This document shows, piece by piece, positions 1-9,373 of a stretch of DNA of 64,000 bases. The translations under genes were made by a program, and so were the position numbers. Position 1 is the first letter of the stretch, and each line of letters opens with the position of its first letter. The notes under the pieces are model-generated. The model was given only the letters and a program-made list of their open reading frames with translations. It ran no database searches and had not been told where the DNA came from. Source of the stretch: Pantoea coffeiphila (GTDB taxonomy: Bacteria > Pseudomonadota > Gammaproteobacteria > Enterobacterales > Enterobacteriaceae); contig NZ_JAFBFW010000009.1 in NCBI RefSeq assembly GCF_016909495.1, positions 1 to 64,000 of the forward strand. The letters run 5' to 3'.

Positions 1-103
1 TTGGCAGATTGGCAGATTGGCAGATTGGCAGATTGGCAGATTGGCAGATTGGCAGATTGGCAGATTGGCAGATTGGCAGATTGGCAGATTGGCAGATTGG
101 CAG
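1..103. repeat. Octamer tandem repeat (TTGGCAGA)n, cut by window edge
   Basis: The window opens inside a perfect direct repeat of the 8-bp unit TTGGCAGA, with just under 13 copies visible. It ends at base 103, where the sequence changes to GACTGTGACAGG. The left end is cut by the window, so the true copy number is unknown. No copy has a mismatch, which suggests recent slipped-strand expansion. It lies about 275 bp upstream of yiaG and is not inside any gene I can support. Confidence 0.97.
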
Positions 104-377
104 GACTGTGACAGGTAAGTACGGCTTATGCTACCTAAGCCAATGACATTTAAGGCGACAGAGATAACGCCTTTCAGTTTTTGCAAAGCAAAACAGAAAA
201 ATAATTAAAAAATATGACCTGAATCACCAGGATTAGTCTAATACTTAAGGTCCTGGCGTTTCCCTGTGCTGCCTCGCAGTTTTCCAGCGGTTGATGTCCG
301 CCAGTATTCTGAGCCTGAGCTTGAGGCTCTACTCCTCTGGTTGTTCACATTAAGTGAGTTTAATGAGGTGTGTACTT
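104..377. other. Intergenic region upstream of yiaG
   Basis: I see no gene here. The middle part (about 180-250) is AT-rich and could hold the yiaG promoter. A purine-rich GAGGTG at about 364-369 is a suitable ribosome binding site for the ATG at 378. Confidence 0.5.
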
Positions 378-674
378 ATGGAAACAAAAGATCCAATGTT
401 TGAATTACTCTCCAACCTGGAGCAGATCGTGTTGACGCGTGATGTGATGCAGGCTGGTGCGATGACAGAAAGTGAAGTAGCCATGCCCGAACCAAAACGG
501 ATCAGGGAAATTAGCGGCATGCAGATTGATGAGTTTGCCCTGGCAATGGGCGTCAGTGTTTCATCGGTGAAAAGCTGGGAAGCACAACGTACCAAACCGT
601 CAGGCAGCGCACAGAAGCTGATGCAGTTGATTCATTCGAATCCGTATCTGGGACGACAGTTGCTGGAAAGATAA
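378..674 (+). CDS. yiaG: YiaG-like helix-turn-helix protein
   Basis: Encodes a 98-residue protein of the YiaG type (XRE-like helix-turn-helix, related to HigA/NadS antitoxin folds). The N-terminus METKDPMFELL and the C-terminal block with WEAQRTKPSG closely resemble E. coli YiaG as I remember it. The helix-turn-helix spans roughly residues 45-75 (GMQIDEFALAMGVSVSSVKS). I chose the ATG at 378, not the upstream in-frame ATG at 354, because it has GAGGTG about 8 bp upstream and gives the family length. No toxin gene is adjacent, so it is probably a solitary regulator. Its targets are unknown. yiaG also lies in the glyS neighbourhood in E. coli. Confidence 0.85.
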   Translation: METKDPMFELLSNLEQIVLTRDVMQAGAMTESEVAMPEPKRIREISGMQIDEFALAMGVSVSSVKSWEAQRTKPSGSAQKLMQLIHSNPYLGRQLLER

Positions 675-681
675 AAGAACG

Positions 682-712
682 AAAAAACAAACCCGCCACA
701 GGGCGGGTTTTA
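682..712. terminator. Bidirectional terminator between yiaG and the alcohol dehydrogenase gene
   Basis: Stem AACCCGCC/GGGCGGGTT with an ACA loop, followed by TTT on the plus strand and preceded by an A-run at 682-687 that serves as the T-run on the minus strand. It sits between two convergent genes and can end both transcripts. Confidence 0.85.
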
Positions 713-724
713 TGCAGGAAAATC

Positions 725-1771
725 TTAGCGTCCCGCTTTCATATCAATGACAAAACGGTACTTCACGTCACCCTTCAGCATCCGCTCAAACGCATCTTCA
801 ACCTGATTCAGGCCGATCACCTCAACATCCGACACGATATTGTGCTGGCCACAGAAATCGAGCATCTGCTGGGTTTCCTTGATGCTGCCGATCGAGGTGC
901 CGGAAATACTCAGGCGTTTAAAGACAATTGGCGTGACGTTGGGTGACGTGTGCGGAGAGTCAGGGATGCCCACCAGTACCAGATGACCGTTGGTTTTCAG
1001 CGCATTGAGGTATGGGTCCAGATCGTGGGGTGCGGCCACGCAGTCGAGGATCATATCCAGACTGTTCTTCACGCTCTCCATCTGCTCTGCATCTTTCGAC
1101 ACCACCACCTGGCTGGCACCCAGGCGCAGCGCATCGGCACCTTTCGCCGGTGAGGTGGTAAACAGCACCACTTCGGCCCCCAGTGCACTCGCCAGCTTCA
1201 CCGCCATATGGCCAAGGCCGCCCAGCCCGATAATTCCCACACGCTGGCCCGGCTGCACGTTCCAGTGCTGAAGCGGTGACCACGTGGTCACACCGGCGCA
1301 CAGCAGCGGTGCCACCGCGCTCAGCTCCAGATTATCCGGAACGGAGACGACAAATTTACTGTCAACCACGATACTGTCGGAGTAACCACCGAAGGTCATA
1401 CCGCCGATGGTTTTCTCTTCGCTGTTATAGGTTGCGGTAAAGCCTTCTTCGCAATACTGCTCTTCACCACCGTGGCACTGAGCGCAGTGGCCGCAGGAGT
1501 CGACCATCACGCCTACACCCACCAAATCACCCGCTTTAAACGCGGTAACGTCGCTACCGGTGGCGACAACGCGCCCAACGATTTCATGTCCCGGCACCAG
1601 CGGGAACTGGCTGACGCCCCATTCGTTACGCGCCATATGCAGGTCAGAGTGGCAGACGCCGCAATAGTGGATGTCGATATGGACATCACCGGCCTGCAGG
1701 TCGCGGCGCTTGAATTCGAAGGGTTCGAGAGGGGTGTTGGCTGCCTTTGCAGCGTATCCAAAGGATTGCAT
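725..1771 (-). CDS. Zinc-dependent alcohol dehydrogenase, YahK/CAD type
   Basis: A 348-residue medium-chain zinc dehydrogenase predicted to reduce aldehydes to alcohols, probably with NADPH. Catalytic zinc ligands are visible at Cys37 in CGVCHSDLH and in the GHE motif near residue 62. Structural zinc cysteines are at 93, 96, 99 and 107. The Rossmann motif GLGGLG is at 182-187. Overall pattern and length match the YahK and cinnamyl-alcohol dehydrogenase-like group. It is transcribed alone, convergent with yiaG. The exact substrate cannot be read from sequence; broad aldehyde detoxification is the usual role in this group. Confidence 0.9.
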   Translation of the reverse strand: MQSFGYAAKAANTPLEPFEFKRRDLQAGDVHIDIHYCGVCHSDLHMARNEWGVSQFPLVPGHEIVGRVVATGSDVTAFKAGDLVGVGVMVDSCGHCAQCHGGEEQYCEEGFTATYNSEEKTIGGMTFGGYSDSIVVDSKFVVSVPDNLELSAVAPLLCAGVTTWSPLQHWNVQPGQRVGIIGLGGLGHMAVKLASALGAEVVLFTTSPAKGADALRLGASQVVVSKDAEQMESVKNSLDMILDCVAAPHDLDPYLNALKTNGHLVLVGIPDSPHTSPNVTPIVFKRLSISGTSIGSIKETQQMLDFCGQHNIVSDVEVIGLNQVEDAFERMLKGDVKYRFVIDMKAGR

Positions 1772-1864
1772 AACTGTCTTAACCTGAATGGCAAAAACCG
1801 CACAGGGTAAGGAAATGGAGCCCCAGGGGCAAGGTGGAATTGTAAGGCGGGGTGTCTGCGCGAT

Positions 1865-1893
1865 AAAAAAGGGCGGACCGATGGCCCGCCCCT
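1865..1893 (-). terminator. Rho-independent terminator after glyS
   Basis: Read on the minus strand, a GC-rich stem (GGGCGGGCC pairing with GGTCCGCCC) with a short ATC loop is followed by six T. It starts about 13 bp beyond the glyS stop codon and ends the glyQS transcript. Confidence 0.85.
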
Positions 1894-1905
1894 TATGGCA
1901 GCAGA

Positions 1906-3975
1906 TTACTGCAGCAGGGAGATATCCGCAACCTGCAGGAACAGCTCGCGCAGCTTAGCCAGCAGCGTCAGGCGGTTAATACGCACCGCCTGATCGTCAG
2001 CATTTACCATTACCTTGTCGAAGAAGTTATCCACCGTTTCGCGCAGCTCAGCCAGCTCGATCAGCGCTTCCTGGTAGCGGCCTTCTGCGAAGTAAGGCTG
2101 CAGCTTGCTGCTCAGGGCAGACACATAGGTCGCCAGCTTGATCTCTTCATTCTCTTTCAGCAGCACGGCCTGCACGCTGTCGTTCAGCGGTTCGCTGGAC
2201 TTGGCAAGAATGTTAGAGACACGCTTGTTGGCGGCGGCCAGCGTGGCTGCGGCTTCCAGCGTACGGAAGTGAGACACTGCCTTCATGCGGGCATCGAAAT
2301 CCGCCGGACGGGTCGGACGACGCGCCAGCACGGCCTGGATGGTATCCACGCTGTGGCCTTCTTCCTGATACCAGGTGCGGAAACGACCCAGCATAAAGTC
2401 GATCACCTCATCCACCACCTTGGCGTTAGACAGCTTGCTGCCGTACAGGCGCACCGCTTCTTCCGTCAGGGTTTGCAGATCCAGCGGCAGGTTTTTCTCG
2501 ACGATAATACGCAGCACGCCAAGCGCGGCGCGGCGCAGAGCGAACGGGTCTTTGTCGCCTTTCGGATGCTGACCGATGCCGAAAATCCCGGCCAGGGTAT
2601 CCATCTTATCGGCAATCGCCAGCGCGCAGGCAATCGGGTTCGACGGCAGCTCGTCACCGGCAAAGCGCGGCTGATACTGCTCGTTCAGGGCAACCGCAAC
2701 ATCTTCGGCTTCGCCATCGTGACGCGCATAGTGCATGCCCATCACGCCCTGGGTGTCGGTAAATTCGAACACCATGTTGGTCATCAGATCGCACTTGGAC
2801 AGCAGGCCAGCACGGGTCGCGTGATTCACATCCGCGCCGATCTGGGCAGCAATCCAGCCCGTCAGCGCCTGAATGCGGTCGGTTTTATCGCGCAGGGTAC
2901 CCAGCTCTTTCTGGAACAGCACGGTTTCCAGGCGCGGCAGGTTATCTTCCAGACGACGCTTACGGTCGCTGTTGAAGAAGAACTCGGCGTCGGCGAGGCG
3001 TGGGCGCACCACTTTCTCGTTACCGGAGATAATCTGCTGCGGATCTTTCGAGATAATGTTCGTTACGAAGATGAAGTTTGGCAGCAGCTTGCCCGCGGTG
3101 TCGTACACCGGGAAATACTTCTGATCGCCCTTCATGGTGTACACCAGCGCTTCAGCCGGAACCGCGAGGAACTTCTCTTCAAACTTCGCCGTCAGCACCA
3201 CCGGCCACTCCACCAGGGAGGTGACTTCTTCCAGCAGGCTTTCGCTCAGATCGGCAACGCCGCCGATTTTACGGGCAGCTTCTTCGGCATCGGCTTTGAT
3301 CGTCGCTTTACGGGCGTCGAAATCCGCCTGCACTTTACCGCGCTCCAGCAGGATCGCGGGATACTGGTCGGCGTTATCGATGGTGAATTCCGGCTCGCCC
3401 ATAAAGCGGTGGCCGCGAATGGTACGCGCCGAGTCGATGCCCAGAATGGTGGCCGGGATCAGCTCATCGCCGAGCAGAATGGTCACAGTATGCACCGGAC
3501 GCACGAACTGCACGTCAGACGCGCCCCAGCGCATCAGTTTCGGGATCGGCAGCTTAGCCAGTGAGGTGGCGATCATCGCCGGCAGCAGCGCCTGCGCGCT
3601 TTCACCGGTCACTTTCGCACGGTACACCAGCCATTCACCTTTGTCGGTGCTCAAACGCTCGGCCTGATCGACGGTGATACCGCAGCCGCGCGCCCAGCCT
3701 TCGGCAGCCTTGGTGGCCACGCCGTTGGCATCAAACGCGGCGGCAATCGCCGGGCCACGTTTTTCCACTTCGCGATCCGGCTGCGCGGCGCTCAGGCTGG
3801 CGACTTTCAGCGCCAGGCGGCGCGGCGCGGCGAACCACTTCACGTCGCCGTGGGCCAGGCCTGCGGCATCCAGTTCAGCGGTAAAGTTAGCCGCGAAGGA
3901 CTCGGCCAGGCTGCGCAGGGCTTTCGGAGGCAGCTCTTCGGTGCCGATTTCCACCAGGAAGGTTTTTTCAGTCAT
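1906..3975 (-). CDS. glyS: Glycine-tRNA ligase beta subunit
   Basis: A 689-residue beta chain of the heterotetrameric (alpha2beta2) bacterial glycyl-tRNA synthetase, which charges tRNA-Gly with glycine in the cytoplasm. The start [20 protein letters not shown] is the family hallmark and the length equals the usual 689. The C-terminal part (about residues 570-680) is the helical anticodon-binding region. It follows glyQ by 9 bp in one operon and ends at a clear terminator. The reading frame is intact. Confidence 0.98.
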   Translation of the reverse strand: MTEKTFLVEIGTEELPPKALRSLAESFAANFTAELDAAGLAHGDVKWFAAPRRLALKVASLSAAQPDREVEKRGPAIAAAFDANGVATKAAEGWARGCGITVDQAERLSTDKGEWLVYRAKVTGESAQALLPAMIATSLAKLPIPKLMRWGASDVQFVRPVHTVTILLGDELIPATILGIDSARTIRGHRFMGEPEFTIDNADQYPAILLERGKVQADFDARKATIKADAEEAARKIGGVADLSESLLEEVTSLVEWPVVLTAKFEEKFLAVPAEALVYTMKGDQKYFPVYDTAGKLLPNFIFVTNIISKDPQQIISGNEKVVRPRLADAEFFFNSDRKRRLEDNLPRLETVLFQKELGTLRDKTDRIQALTGWIAAQIGADVNHATRAGLLSKCDLMTNMVFEFTDTQGVMGMHYARHDGEAEDVAVALNEQYQPRFAGDELPSNPIACALAIADKMDTLAGIFGIGQHPKGDKDPFALRRAALGVLRIIVEKNLPLDLQTLTEEAVRLYGSKLSNAKVVDEVIDFMLGRFRTWYQEEGHSVDTIQAVLARRPTRPADFDARMKAVSHFRTLEAAATLAAANKRVSNILAKSSEPLNDSVQAVLLKENEEIKLATYVSALSSKLQPYFAEGRYQEALIELAELRETVDNFFDKVMVNADDQAVRINRLTLLAKLRELFLQVADISLLQ

Positions 3976-3984
3976 GGCTGCCTC

Positions 3985-4896
3985 TTATTTCTTGTTATTG
4001 CACATCGGGAAGCCCAGCGCCTCGCGGGAGGCGTAGTAAGCTTCGGCCACGGATTTCGTCAGGGTGCGGATACGCAGAATATAACGCTGACGCTCGGTGA
4101 CGGAGATGGCTTTACGGGCATCCAGCAGGTTAAAGCTGTGTGCGGCTTTCAGAATACGCTCGTAGGCAGGCAGCGGCAGCGGTTTTTCCAGCGCCAGCAG
4201 GCTCTGCGCCTCTTTCTCGTACTGCTCGAAGCAGGTAAAGAGGAAGTCGACGTCGGCGTATTCGAAGTTATAGGTGGACTGCTCCACTTCGTTCTGATGG
4301 AACACGTCGCCGTAGGTGGTTTTACCCAGCGGACCGTCGCTCCACACCAGATCGTAAACGCTGTCCACGCCCTGGATGTACATCGCCAGGCGCTCAAGGC
4401 CGTAGGTGATTTCTCCGGTAACCGGTTTGCACTCCAGGCCGCCAACCTGCTGGAAGTAGGTGAACTGCGTTACTTCCATGCCGTTCAGCCACACTTCCCA
4501 GCCCAGACCCCAGGCACCCAGCGTTGGGTTTTCCCAGTTATCTTCCACAAAGCGGATATCGTGGATGGTCGGGTCCATGCCCAGCTCTTTCAGCGAGCCA
4601 AGGTACAGCTCCTGAATATTGTCCGGTGACGGCTTGATGATCACCTGGAACTGGTAGTAGTGCTGTAAGCGGTTCGGGTTTTCACCGTAGCGGCCGTCGG
4701 TAGGGCGGCGTGACGGCTGCACGTAGGCCACCGCCGTTGGCTCTGGCCCCAGCGCCCGCAGGCAGGTCATCGGGTGAGAAGTACCAGCGCCCACTTCCAT
4801 ATCCAGCGGTTGGATGATGGTGCAGCCCTGGCGCGCCCAGTAATCCTGTAAGGTCAGGATCAGGCCCTGGAAAGTCTTGGTATCAAACTTTTGCAT
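3985..4896 (-). CDS. glyQ: Glycine-tRNA ligase alpha subunit
   Basis: A 303-residue alpha chain of glycyl-tRNA synthetase. It carries the class II catalytic core that forms glycyl-adenylate. Typical blocks are seen near the N-terminus ([18 protein letters not shown]) and at [18 protein letters not shown]. It is the promoter-proximal gene of the glyQS operon and is divergent from wecH. The 247-bp gap to wecH should hold both promoters. I saw no T-box-like leader. Confidence 0.98.
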   Translation of the reverse strand: MQKFDTKTFQGLILTLQDYWARQGCTIIQPLDMEVGAGTSHPMTCLRALGPEPTAVAYVQPSRRPTDGRYGENPNRLQHYYQFQVIIKPSPDNIQELYLGSLKELGMDPTIHDIRFVEDNWENPTLGAWGLGWEVWLNGMEVTQFTYFQQVGGLECKPVTGEITYGLERLAMYIQGVDSVYDLVWSDGPLGKTTYGDVFHQNEVEQSTYNFEYADVDFLFTCFEQYEKEAQSLLALEKPLPLPAYERILKAAHSFNLLDARKAISVTERQRYILRIRTLTKSVAEAYYASREALGFPMCNNKK

Positions 4897-5143
4897 GTTG
4901 ATTTCGCACGCGATACGAGTGGTTAAAAAAGTGGGCGTCAGTATACCCTTTGACCGGGTTGATTACCAAAATGGTAATGATAACGGCGGTGATTTAATCG
5001 AATTCGCTGCTTTTGTCGGCGACGCCACACATTTTATTCGTCCTGTTCCGAGTTTTTGCTCGTCGGGTTGTTGAAGTCCGTTCCCCTGGCCAGGCTTAGC
5101 GGGCATCGATACGGATTTTTTCCCGGCAAACAGGATTGAAATA

Positions 5144-6136
5144 ATGCAGAAAATTGGCTGGATAGATAATTTGCGCGCGGTGGCGTGTTTGATGGTGATT
5201 ATGATCCACACCACCACCTGGTACGTGACCACCGGAATGTCGGTCGGCGAGCACAGTTGGGATCTGTCAAACCTGCTGAACTCGGCATCCAGGGTGTGCG
5301 TGCCGATCTTCTTTATGATCTCCGGCTACCTGTTTTTCGGCGAGCGCAGCGCGCAGAAGCGCCATTTCCTGCGCGTAGTGCTGTGCCTGCTGTTCTACAG
5401 CGCGATTGCGCTGGCCTATATCACCCTGCTGACGCCAATTAATGAAGTCACCTCGGTGAAAAACCTGCTGCAAAAACCGATCTTTTACCACCTGTGGTTT
5501 TTCTTTGCGATTATCGCCATCTATATGTTTTCACCGCTGATTCAGGTGAAACCGGTCAGCGCGGGCTATATGGCGATTGTCATTCTGGTACTGGCTGTGC
5601 TGGCGAATCCAAATACCGTCGACGGTTCGATCGCCCGCTTTCACTGGCTGCCGGTAAACCTCTATATCAACGGGGATTCCATCTACTATCTGCTGTACGC
5701 GCTGACCGGTCGGGCCATCGGCACGATGAAAACCGACAGGCCGGGCGTCAGTTGGCTGGCCGCCATCACCTTTATCGCCTGCGTACTGGTGATCGCCTTC
5801 GGCACCAAACGCCAGTTCGCCATTAACGGCGCCTTCGCCGATACCTGGTATCTCTACTGCGGCCCGGCGGTGTTTATTGCCGCCGTTAGCCTGCTGGTGC
5901 TGTTTAAAAACACGCTAAACGACCGCCCTTTGCCGATTTTAGCCACCATTTCGCGCTATTCATTGCCGATTTACGGCTTCCACGCGCTGTTTATCCACTA
6001 TATGCGCACCCACGGGCTGGATAATACCGACCATCCGTTGATCGACATCCCGCTGGTGTTCGCCATCACCCTCGGCGGCAGTCTGCTGCTGGCCATTGGC
6101 CTGCAGCGCATCGATAAACATCACCTGGTGAGCTAG
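5144..6136 (+). CDS. wecH: O-acetyltransferase WecH (enterobacterial common antigen)
   Basis: A 330-residue integral membrane acyltransferase (acyltransferase-3 family). It matches E. coli WecH (YiaH), which O-acetylates enterobacterial common antigen. Diagnostic stretches are WIDNLRAVACLMVIMIHTTT near the N-terminus, SGYLFFGERSAQ and LPINLYINGD-like PVNLYINGD. About ten hydrophobic segments are spread over the chain. It is divergent from glyQ, as in E. coli. Its stop codon overlaps the stop of the convergent GlxA-type gene within the palindrome CTAG at 6133-6136. The acetyl donor and site in this organism are inferred from the family. Confidence 0.93.
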   Translation: MQKIGWIDNLRAVACLMVIMIHTTTWYVTTGMSVGEHSWDLSNLLNSASRVCVPIFFMISGYLFFGERSAQKRHFLRVVLCLLFYSAIALAYITLLTPINEVTSVKNLLQKPIFYHLWFFFAIIAIYMFSPLIQVKPVSAGYMAIVILVLAVLANPNTVDGSIARFHWLPVNLYINGDSIYYLLYALTGRAIGTMKTDRPGVSWLAAITFIACVLVIAFGTKRQFAINGAFADTWYLYCGPAVFIAAVSLLVLFKNTLNDRPLPILATISRYSLPIYGFHALFIHYMRTHGLDNTDHPLIDIPLVFAITLGGSLLLAIGLQRIDKHHLVS

Positions 6137-7065
6137 TCCGCCTGCCAGCGCTGCTGAGCGCGGCGCAGCTGGCGGGAGGAGGAGAACCCTGCCGCCAGCG
6201 CCGCCTGCTCGTTGCCTTCGCCCTGCTGGCGACGCTGCTGGACAATCGCCAGCCGCAGCTGCTCGTGATACTCACGTACGCTGATGCCGAGATGCTGGCG
6301 GAACAGCCGCGTCAGATGGCGCGCACTAACGTGGACTCGCTCGGCGATGTCATCCAGCGACCACTCCTGCTCCGGCTGCTGGATCAGGAGATCCTGGGTG
6401 CGGTGAATGGCCGGATGCATATGGTTGCGGTAGCGCAGCCACGGCGAAAGCTGCGGATCATCCCCCGAGCGGCGGAAGTAAACCACCATTTCCCGCGCCA
6501 CGTTGAGCGCCATCTGCGAGCCACACAGGCGGTTAATCAGATGCAGCGACAGATCGATGCCGGCGGTAATCCCCGCGCTGGTCCAGATACCGCGATCTTC
6601 GATAAAGATACGGTTTTCCCGAACGATAGCGGCAGGTTCGGCGTTTTTCAGACGTGCTATCACTTCATGATGGGTGGTGCATTCCACACCGTGCATCAGA
6701 CCTGCGCGGGCGGCCAGCAGCGAGCCGGAGCAGACGCAGATCAGGGTAATATGGCGGGCGTGAATCGCGGGCTGGATGCGCATCAGCCAGTTGCGGGCGG
6801 CAATAGCCTGCGGGGTGTCAAACCATACCGAAGAGTCCTGCACGCCCGGCACGACTAACAGGCTGCCGGGGGGTAACGTTTCCGGCAGCGGCTGGATGCG
6901 GCTGATGGCCATATCCGTTGAGCTCAGCACGGTTTCATCGGGGCCAATATAGTGCAGGCTGAAGGCCCCGTCGGCCAGCTTCAGCGTCTCCGCCGGGCCG
7001 GTCAGATCGAGGGTCATCACACCGGGCAGGGTCAAAAACCACACCGGAATCGTCATATTATGCAA
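6133..7065 (-). CDS. GlxA-family transcriptional regulator (DJ-1/PfpI plus AraC domain)
   Basis: A 310-residue regulator with an N-terminal DJ-1/PfpI-like domain (about residues 5-175, with the nucleophile-elbow-like CVCSGSLLAARAGL) and a C-terminal AraC-type DNA-binding domain (about 215-305, with LDDIAERVHVSARHLTRLFR). Such proteins usually sense small metabolites and activate a neighbouring catabolic gene. It overlaps the upstream hydrolase gene by 8 bp, so the two are probably cotranscribed. A second possible start is Met4. The ligand is unknown. Confidence 0.9.
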   Translation of the reverse strand: MHNMTIPVWFLTLPGVMTLDLTGPAETLKLADGAFSLHYIGPDETVLSSTDMAISRIQPLPETLPPGSLLVVPGVQDSSVWFDTPQAIAARNWLMRIQPAIHARHITLICVCSGSLLAARAGLMHGVECTTHHEVIARLKNAEPAAIVRENRIFIEDRGIWTSAGITAGIDLSLHLINRLCGSQMALNVAREMVVYFRRSGDDPQLSPWLRYRNHMHPAIHRTQDLLIQQPEQEWSLDDIAERVHVSARHLTRLFRQHLGISVREYHEQLRLAIVQQRRQQGEGNEQAALAAGFSSSRQLRRAQQRWQAD

Positions 7066-7600
7066 GCTCCTGCAGGCACTCCTCCACCGTGCGGATCGCG
7101 GCGAAGCGATCGATCAGCACGCTTTCGGTACGGTGGTGCAAATCCGCCACGCTGAGCGTAATGCCTTTATGGGTAATGGGGAACGTCAGCGTTGCTTCCG
7201 TCACAAACGTCACGCGGTAGCCGAGGTCCGACGCCACGCGCGCGGTGGTTTCACAGCACTGCTCGGTACGGATACCGCTCACAATCACGTGCTTCACCTG
7301 CCGCTGCTCCAGCCACTGTAGCAGACCGGATTCCGTCAGCGCATTATGTACCGTTTTTTTCACGGCGTGTGCCGCCTGATGGGTCAGAAACGGCAGGCGA
7401 ACCACCAGGCCGGACGCCGGTGAAAACGGGCCTTCCGTTTCCACATGCAGCACGTCCACCACCGGAATTTCTTTCTGCTGACAGCCCGCAATGAGCCTGC
7501 TCAGCGCCTGTTCAAACACGGGCGTTTCTGGGGTTTGCTGATAGCCACGATGATAGAACGATTGCTGCGCGTCAATTACCAGTAAAACGGTATCGGTCAT
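7058..7600 (-). CDS. Cysteine hydrolase, isochorismatase family
   Basis: A 180-residue isochorismatase-fold hydrolase. The expected catalytic triad is present: Asp10 in LLVIDAQQSF, a lysine at 81/82 in VKKTVHNAL, and a cysteine at 115/116 in SGIRTEQCCETTARVA. The family hydrolyses amides or vinyl ethers such as nicotinamide, N-carbamoyl compounds or isochorismate. It is the first gene of a two-gene operon with the GlxA-type regulator, which suggests that the regulator responds to its substrate or product. The substrate is not predictable from the sequence alone. Confidence 0.88.
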   Translation of the reverse strand: MTDTVLLVIDAQQSFYHRGYQQTPETPVFEQALSRLIAGCQQKEIPVVDVLHVETEGPFSPASGLVVRLPFLTHQAAHAVKKTVHNALTESGLLQWLEQRQVKHVIVSGIRTEQCCETTARVASDLGYRVTFVTEATLTFPITHKGITLSVADLHHRTESVLIDRFAAIRTVEECLQELA

Positions 7601-7776
7601 TTTCGGACTCCTTACCTGAGGGGAATAACCCTATGATGGCAAGGATTGGCGAGGGAAAGAAGGTCAGAAACGGACACGTTGCTGCCGCTGCGGGACATCA
7701 GACATCTTATTTAATGAAACCATGGTTTTTATAAGGGTATCACCAATGATATACTCGCCGCGCTTCTGTATTAAAA

Positions 7777-7871
7777 GGAAGATCGTCGTCTCCGGTGAGG
7801 CGGCTGGACTTCAAATCCAGTTGGGGCCGCCAGCGGTCCCGGGCAGGTTCGACTCCTGTGATCTTCCGCCA
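7777..7871 (+). tRNA. selC: tRNA-Sec (selenocysteine, anticodon TCA)
   Basis: A 95-base sequence that matches enterobacterial selC: the acceptor stem GGAAGATC pairs with GATCTTCC, the anticodon loop carries ACTTCAAAT, the extra arm is long, and the discriminator and CCA follow (GCCA). It decodes UGA as selenocysteine with SelB. The 3' end of selC is a well-known integration site for pathogenicity islands, and the next gene is indeed island-like. Confidence 0.97.
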
Positions 7872-8083
7872 ATCGAAGTCTCTTAAACCCGCCTGTTATC
7901 TCAGTAATACCACTTTCCCGGTTAGCACATCTTTCCGCTTGGCCGCAATGTAACCAACGCGGTATTGCATCTCCTGGCTGGGAGGCCTCCCGCAAAATGG
8001 ATACGCTCGTACGGTAATTTTCGGTCAGCATCTCTGGCATACTAAACCTCTAATCAGACATTTTTCAGCGTAGCGGAGGCGAC

Positions 8084-9121
8084 ATGAGCAACGATCCCAT
8101 CACACACTCTCCTGCAGGCGAATTTTTGATCTTCGCCAGCAGCGATGGGCGCTTGCGTGTTGAATGTCGCTTTGAATCCGATACGCTCTGGCTAACGCAA
8201 GCAGCGATTGCACATCTCTATCAGATTACCCCTCAGGCAATTACGCAGCATATCAAAGCTATTTACGAAGAAGGTGAGCTTGCGCAAAACTCAACTTGTA
8301 AGTCTTACTTACAAGTTCAACAGGAAGGCTCTCGCCAGATAAGTCGTAATAAGCTGCACTACAGTCTTCCCGTCATACTCGCCGTCGGTTATCGCGTTCG
8401 CTCTACTCGTGGTAAGCAGTTCCGTCAGTGGGCCACGCAAACCCTCCAGGAATACCTGATAAAAGGGTTTGTTACAGATGATGAGCGGCTGAAAAATCCA
8501 CCCATCGGCACTTCCACCGTACCCGACTATTTCGATGAGATGCTGGAACGCATCCGTGATATTCGCGCCAGTGAACGCCGGGTTTATCTGCGAGTCAGGG
8601 AAATATTTTCGTTAGCTGCCGACTACCAACCGTCTCACAAAGAAACCGCTCATTTTTTTCAAACCATTCAGAACAAGCTGCATTTTGCCTGCACCGGTTT
8701 TACCGCGGCTGAACTTATCCACCTGCGTTCTGATTCCAGCCAACCGCATATGGGATTAACCAGCTTCAAAGGCGATGAAGTTCGTAAGAGTGATGTAACT
8801 GTGGCAAAAAATTACCTGAGCCAGACAAAAGTCAGCGAACTCAATCGGGTGGTCAATATGTGGCTGGATTTTGCTGAAGATCAGGCTCGTCGTCGACAGC
8901 AGGTATTTTTGCAGGACTGGCAGGAAAAACTGGATCAGTTCCTGCAGTTTAACGACCGTGACGTATTACAAGGCACAGGTGCAATGACGAAGAAACAGGC
9001 AGATGAAAAAGCCCGGCAAGAATACGTTCACTTTTCTGATCAACAGCGCCGTTTAAAGGAAGCAGAGGGCGAAAAGGATATTGCCGGTTTGTCAGAGTGG
9101 GAAGGAACGAGCAAAAAATAG
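8084..9121 (+). CDS. rhuM: RhuM-family virulence-associated protein
   Basis: A 345-residue protein of the RhuM family, first named from Salmonella SPI-3, which is also inserted at selC. Family-like blocks include an N-terminal winged-helix-like region with LWLTQAAIAHLYQITPQAI, a conserved SLPVILAVGYRVRSTRGKQF, and a Fic/DOC-like C-terminal half with RNKLHYS and AKNYLSQTKVSELNRVV. The biochemical function is unknown; a phage-defence or toxin-like role has been suggested for relatives. The start at 8084 follows a GGAGGCGAC ribosome binding site. No integrase is visible on either side, so it is probably a relic of an island. Confidence 0.88.
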   Translation: MSNDPITHSPAGEFLIFASSDGRLRVECRFESDTLWLTQAAIAHLYQITPQAITQHIKAIYEEGELAQNSTCKSYLQVQQEGSRQISRNKLHYSLPVILAVGYRVRSTRGKQFRQWATQTLQEYLIKGFVTDDERLKNPPIGTSTVPDYFDEMLERIRDIRASERRVYLRVREIFSLAADYQPSHKETAHFFQTIQNKLHFACTGFTAAELIHLRSDSSQPHMGLTSFKGDEVRKSDVTVAKNYLSQTKVSELNRVVNMWLDFAEDQARRRQQVFLQDWQEKLDQFLQFNDRDVLQGTGAMTKKQADEKARQEYVHFSDQQRRLKEAEGEKDIAGLSEWEGTSKK

Positions 9122-9373
9122 TTCTACATATCTGTTTTATATCGCCTAAAAATCTCCCCTTTTGAACGCACTGTAAATTCTGCTGGTCTGTTAATTCGGA
9201 TCATTCGAATCTACCCACCCTCATCAACCGTCCATTTTTCATCCAAAAACAACGACTACTTAACACTTACGCTAAGTCGATTTGACAATTTTTTGTGTCG
9301 ATTGCAAATGTATATACAGGAAAATACATGAACAGAAGACATGCATTGCAACATCACAACGGGCGGGGGTTAC

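Noticed and set aside
1-103. Possible CRISPR array
   Set aside because: Units of 8 bp are contiguous without spacers. The same holds for 12589-12680. Neither has cas genes nearby.
2269-3564. 431-codon open frame on the plus strand inside glyS
   Set aside because: It is antisense to a certain glyS gene, rich in His/Gln/Arg as expected from complement codon bias, and has no recognisable domain.
9122-9373. attR copy of the selC 3' end after rhuM
   Set aside because: I searched by eye for TGATCTTCCGCCA and near matches and found none.
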